Position numbers and translations under genes: made by a program. A stretch of 64,000 nucleotides of DNA, taken from Chelativorans sp. Marseille-P2723 (GTDB lineage: Bacteria; Pseudomonadota; Alphaproteobacteria; Rhizobiales; Rhizobiaceae). How positions within the stretch are numbered: the first letter of the stretch is position 1; every line of letters begins with the position of its first letter. The stretch is from assembly GCF_902809845.1 (NCBI RefSeq), contig NZ_CADDWI010000008.1, forward strand, positions 868,001 through 932,000, in the 5' to 3' direction. Below are positions 61,109 through 64,000 of the stretch, piece by piece. A model generated the notes under the pieces. That model saw only the letters and a program-made list of their open reading frames with translations, searched no databases and was not told the origin of the DNA.

Positions 61109-61900
61109 CTAGCGGCACGCGCGGTGTCCGTTGCGGCGGTTCTTTATGTCGAAATGGAAGTGGTCCTTGTGGTCGGCGTCGTAGCCGGGACCCAGGACGG
61201 TAGTGAAATAGCCGCAGCCTTGGGCACGGACCTTGTTGAGGAGGCTTTTCTGGCGGAAAGCAAAGAATCCAGGCTTCCGCACGTCGATTTCGCGCCCATT
61301 CTTCAGTCTTATGCTCATGATGTCGAGCGCATTGCCCTTGGAGTGCTCGGAAGCGACACTTGTGCCTCGGATGCGGCGGCAGGAATAGCTTGAACCTTGC
61401 CGAATGGTATCGATGCCGGAAAGATAGCGTGTCCGGGCGGCTGGGGCAAGTTCGGCTCTGGTCCATTGTGCCACGGCTACCGCCATGTTGCAGGTGAGAG
61501 TTGCCGGGGGTTGCATGGTGATCCTGCCCGCCAGGCCGCTTACCTCAACCGGATAATCGATGCGGCACTCGCCACCATCATTGATCAAAGCAAGGTCGCG
61601 ATAGACCACGCCGAGCCGCTTCAGCTCCCGCCTACAAGCCACCTCCTCCGCAGGCATTTGGGCACCGGGACCAGGTTGAGGTACCATGATACGCGGATAG
61701 GCGGTGGTCATCGGAGACGAAGGAAGGACATTTCGCAGCCCTGTTCCCGCGACTGAGGCAGTCTTGACACCCACATCCACCTCCGGTCGCAGCACGGAAT
61801 CCACGGAGCAGGCCGAAATAATCAGCAAGAGGCTAAATCCGATAGCGGCCAATGCAACCTTGCCTGTGCCAAATGGCAGCACCCCGCCGAACTTGAACAT
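61109..61900 (-). CDS. Extensin-like C-terminal domain lipoprotein
   Basis: A 263-residue protein with a lipoprotein-type signal (MFKFGGVLPFG...SLLLIISAC, lipobox ISAC at ~residue 30) and an Extensin_C domain (residues ~85-263): ACRRELKRLGVVYRDLALI, TLTCNMAVAVAQWT, SYSCRRIRGTSVASEHSKGNALDIM and DHKDHFHFDIKNR. The His-x(6)-Asp and terminal His-x-His pattern is that of LAS-type zinc peptidases, so it may cleave peptidoglycan cross-links. Start chosen at 61900; the longer frame to 61984 adds residues before the signal. Single gene. Confidence 0.88.
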   Translation of the reverse strand: MFKFGGVLPFGTGKVALAAIGFSLLLIISACSVDSVLRPEVDVGVKTASVAGTGLRNVLPSSPMTTAYPRIMVPQPGPGAQMPAEEVACRRELKRLGVVYRDLALINDGGECRIDYPVEVSGLAGRITMQPPATLTCNMAVAVAQWTRAELAPAARTRYLSGIDTIRQGSSYSCRRIRGTSVASEHSKGNALDIMSIRLKNGREIDVRKPGFFAFRQKSLLNKVRAQGCGYFTTVLGPGYDADHKDHFHFDIKNRRNGHRACR

Positions 61901-62167
61901 GCTTACCCACCCCGTCCGCTTCCGTGAGGGGTTAAGTCTTGCGCAGAAACGTAAAGGAATGCTCAGCGCCGCCATTGATCCCAACGGCGAAACTGTGGCG
62001 ACAGGGCAAAAATAAGCGGATCAAGATTTCACGTGAAAAAGCCATAGGGATTGCTATATTTCAGCGGAGTCGAATAAGCGGTTCCGTTGGCTCCGGCTGC
62101 CGGACCGTTTTCTTTTGTGTGCCGGAAGGTCCTTTACCGGGCACATGAAGCAGGAAGGTGGTGTTGT

Positions 62168-62641
62168 ATGAACAAGGTCCCTATGACCCTGGCCGGGTAT
62201 GATGCGCTCAAGGAGGAATTGCGCTGGCGCCAGCAGGAGGAGCGTCCGCGCATCATCGAGGCGATAGCCGAGGCGCGCTCCCACGGGGATCTTTCGGAAA
62301 ATGCCGAATATCATGCTGCCAAGGAGTCGCAGAGCCTGAACGAGGGGCGCATCAGCGAGCTTGAGGATCTGATCGCGCGCGCCGAGGTGATCGACGTCTC
62401 CAAGCTATCGGGCGACACCGTCAAATTCGGTGCCACGGTTGTCCTTCTGGACGAGGATACCGAGGAAGAGAAGACCTATCAGATTGTCGGTGATCAGGAA
62501 GCGGATGTGAAATCCGGCCGCGTTTCCATTTCCTCGCCTATAGCCCGGGCATTGATCGGCAAGGGGGTTGGCGATTCGGTCGAGGTCAATGCCCCGGGCG
62601 GCTCCCGCGGCTACGAGGTGGTGCGGGTCGAGTACGTGTAG
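62168..62641 (+). CDS. greA: Transcription elongation factor GreA
   Basis: A 157-residue factor that rescues backtracked RNA polymerase by stimulating RNA cleavage. The N-terminal coiled coil is residues ~5-75 ([58 protein letters not shown]) with the essential acidic pair in [10 protein letters not shown], and the C-terminal FKBP-like domain ends [21 protein letters not shown] precedes the start [12 protein letters not shown] paralogous Gre-like domain protein (Rnk) is encoded at 3576. Confidence 0.96.
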   Translation: MNKVPMTLAGYDALKEELRWRQQEERPRIIEAIAEARSHGDLSENAEYHAAKESQSLNEGRISELEDLIARAEVIDVSKLSGDTVKFGATVVLLDEDTEEEKTYQIVGDQEADVKSGRVSISSPIARALIGKGVGDSVEVNAPGGSRGYEVVRVEYV

Positions 62642-62656
62642 CCCGCGGGTTCTCCC

Positions 62657-63748
62657 ATGATGACCCATGGCGGGGCGGGCGTGGCGGCCGAATGCGCGGA
62701 TATGCGGCGCGTTGCGGTTGTTGCCCCGAATTTCAAGCGGCGCCTTTCCGGCGTCACAAGCACCATCGTTCAGCTCGTGCCATTACAGGCAAGGGAAGGT
62801 GTGCCCATTGTCACACTCGGTCCCGGACTGCCCGCCGGCCTTCCGAAAATGCGGTGGTGGCAGGTTCCCTTGCTCATGCGCAAGCCGGCAGCTCGAACGT
62901 TCCGCATTTGGCACGCACGTCGCAACGTCGAGATGGTGGCCGGGCTGGTCCTGCGCGATATCCTGCGCGCTCCCGTGAAGGTCGTTTTTACCTCCGCTGC
63001 CCAGCGCCGTCATAAGCCCTTCACACGCTGGCTCATACGGCGAGTGGATTCGGTGGTCGCCACCAGCGCCCGATCCGGTTCGTTCCTTGAGGTTCCGCAC
63101 CGGGTGGTCATGCACGGCATCGACACGAACCGATTTCATCCAGCCAGCGGTGCTGAGTCGGAATGGCGCGCTTCAGGGCTGCCAGGGCGCTACGGAATAG
63201 GGTGTTTCGGACGGGTACGTCACCAGAAAGGCACCGACCTCTTTATCGATGCCATGGTCGAACTCCTGCCCCGCTATCCGGAGTGGACCGCCGTGGTCCT
63301 GGGCCGCGTGACTGCCGAGAATCGCACCTTTGCCGAGGAGCTCCGCAAGAAGGTGCATAATGCTGGGCTTGAGGGCCGCGTGTTCTTCCTTGGTGAGGTT
63401 GCCGATGTGCGGCCCTGGTTCCAGCGCATCAGTCTCTGTGTGGCGCCATCGCGTAATGAGGGCTTTGGCCTCACGCCGCTGGAGGCCATGGCAAGCGGAA
63501 AAGCGGTAGTGGCGAGCGACGCCGGCGCCTACCCGGAAATGATTGTTCCGGGACAAACTGGAAAGATCGTGCCTTCCGGCGATGCATCTCTTCTTGCCCG
63601 CGCCATAGAGCCTTATATGCTGGAACCCTGGCGAGCGTCGCAGGAAGGTGCCTCCGCACGCGCGCATGTGGTTGCCCATTTCGCCCTGCCGGGCGAGGCG
63701 GCGGCATTGCAGGAAGTTTATGAGTCACTCTGGGGGTGGCAGCCGTGA
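62657..63748 (+). CDS. GT4 glycosyltransferase (LpcC/LpsE-like, LPS core)
   Basis: A ~363-residue GT-B glycosyltransferase: VAVVAPNFKRRLSGVTSTIVQLVPLQ at the start (a stretch I associate with rhizobial LPS-core mannosyltransferases LpcC/LpsE), GRVRHQKGTDLFIDAM, LGEVADVRPWFQRISLCVAPSRNEGFGLTPLEAMASGKAVVASDAGAYPEMI with the EGFGLTPLEAMA catalytic Glu pair. Start uncertain: ATG at 62657, or 62702 (MRRVAVVAPN), neither with a strong ribosome site. The stop overlaps the next gene by four bases (GTGA), so both act in one LPS-assembly operon. Confidence 0.88.
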   Translation: MMTHGGAGVAAECADMRRVAVVAPNFKRRLSGVTSTIVQLVPLQAREGVPIVTLGPGLPAGLPKMRWWQVPLLMRKPAARTFRIWHARRNVEMVAGLVLRDILRAPVKVVFTSAAQRRHKPFTRWLIRRVDSVVATSARSGSFLEVPHRVVMHGIDTNRFHPASGAESEWRASGLPGRYGIGCFGRVRHQKGTDLFIDAMVELLPRYPEWTAVVLGRVTAENRTFAEELRKKVHNAGLEGRVFFLGEVADVRPWFQRISLCVAPSRNEGFGLTPLEAMASGKAVVASDAGAYPEMIVPGQTGKIVPSGDASLLARAIEPYMLEPWRASQEGASARAHVVAHFALPGEAAALQEVYESLWGWQP

Positions 63749-64000
63749 GAGCGGAAGCATTCATCATACATCTCGCCCGTGCCAGCGGTCGCGCTCCGCA
63801 GGTTGAGCGTTTGAAGGCCGGGCTGCCGCTACCGGCTACCGTCGTCGATGCGGTCGATGCCCAGTCCTTGGGCGAGCATGAGCGCGCCATGGTCTATCGG
63901 CCACAGCTTCACCGCCCTCATTATCCCTTTCCGCTGCGCGATACGGAGATCGCCTGTTTTTTGTCGCATCGCAAGGCCTGGCGGATGATCATCGAGCGCG
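63745..64000 (+). CDS. GT25-family LPS glycosyltransferase (3' cut by window end)
   Basis: Starts at a GTG overlapping the preceding stop (GTGA) and stays open to the end of the window: ~85 residues beginning VRAEAFIIHLARASGRAPQVERLKAGLPLP, then VVDAVDAQSL, and DTEIACFLSHRKAWRMIIER. The EIACFLSHRKAW motif is the signature of GT25 (LgtB/LpsA-like) glycosyltransferases that build LPS outer core. It follows the GT4 gene directly, supporting an LPS operon. The downstream part and true product length are not visible. Confidence 0.85.
   Translation, partial: MRAEAFIIHLARASGRAPQVERLKAGLPLPATVVDAVDAQSLGEHERAMVYRPQLHRPHYPFPLRDTEIACFLSHRKAWRMIIER

Noticed and set aside
1-64000. tRNA, rRNA, CRISPR arrays, prophage or conjugation genes
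   Set aside because: I looked through the intergenic regions and found no cloverleaf, repeat-spacer array, integrase or structural phage gene that I could support.

Overview
This window looks like a chromosomal segment of an alphaproteobacterium of the order Hyphomicrobiales (Rhizobiales), probably close to the Mesorhizobium/Brucella/Phyllobacteriaceae relatives. The evidence is a fused trpE(G) gene behind a WWW leader peptide, BA14K and Omp25-type envelope proteins, a sqdB-sqdD-sqdC sulfolipid operon, a PetP/PetR-like regulator pair, a moxR-DUF58-DUF4159 cluster, and rhizobial lineage-specific hypothetical genes. The coding sequence is GC-rich and almost all housekeeping. No rRNA, tRNA, CRISPR array, prophage or replication origin was seen.

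Layout. 0-6 kb: end of a DUF2333 gene, fhs (one-carbon metabolism), a decayed IS630-type element, rnk, a CBS-containing site-2 protease, and a PAP2 phosphatase. 6-13 kb: the trp attenuator with leader peptide, trpE(G), a DUF1059 protein, and two adjacent half-size ABC exporters. 13-19 kb: trmL, hemF, a cation efflux protein, and an overlapping minus-strand operon DUF1285 / CoA-type Nudix / CCA-polymerase, divergent from the moxR cluster (18.9-25.7 kb). 25-32 kb: GNAT, glutathionyl-hydroquinone reductase, Nudix, metallophosphoesterase, small membrane proteins and leuA. Upstream of leuA there is a previously unmarked Leu-rich leader peptide with alternative RNA stems. 32-40 kb: Omp25-like porin-type barrel, lipoprotein, the tightly overlapping lgt / MidA-like / pgeF / M24 operon, ubiK, YbjN, csaA and an FMN reductase. 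40-45 kb: histidine kinase, PetR/PetP-like pair, ilvE and a metallo-beta-lactamase-fold protein. 45.5-48.8 kb: BA14K, a second copy of the same IS630 remnant with a decayed IS5-type element inserted at its end, and two cold-shock genes with clear terminators. 49-55 kb: uvrB (with an out-of-frame N-terminal extension), FMN reductase, DUF2165, a SIR2-like protein and clpS. 55-64 kb: the sqdBDC operon, thioesterase, an HxlR regulator divergent from another FMN reductase, a CNNM/CBS membrane protein, an extensin-like lipoprotein, greA and two LPS-type glycosyltransferases (the last cut by the window end).

Regulation is the most interesting part. Two amino-acid attenuators (trp and leu) share one design: a -35/-10 pair with a 17-bp spacer that would start the transcript at the leader ATG itself, and three mutually exclusive RNA segments behind a run of cognate codons. 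A GGTAT-N7-ATAC(C/T) operator-like motif occurs between the HxlR gene and its divergent FMN reductase, and again 20 kb away before another FMN reductase, suggesting a small quinone/redox regulon. A 27-bp inverted repeat before the MarR (PetP-like) gene overlaps the -35 box of the divergent ilvE gene.

Limits: all homology calls are from recalled family motifs, not searches. Several starts are judged from ribosome-binding sites. RNA structures were paired by eye.
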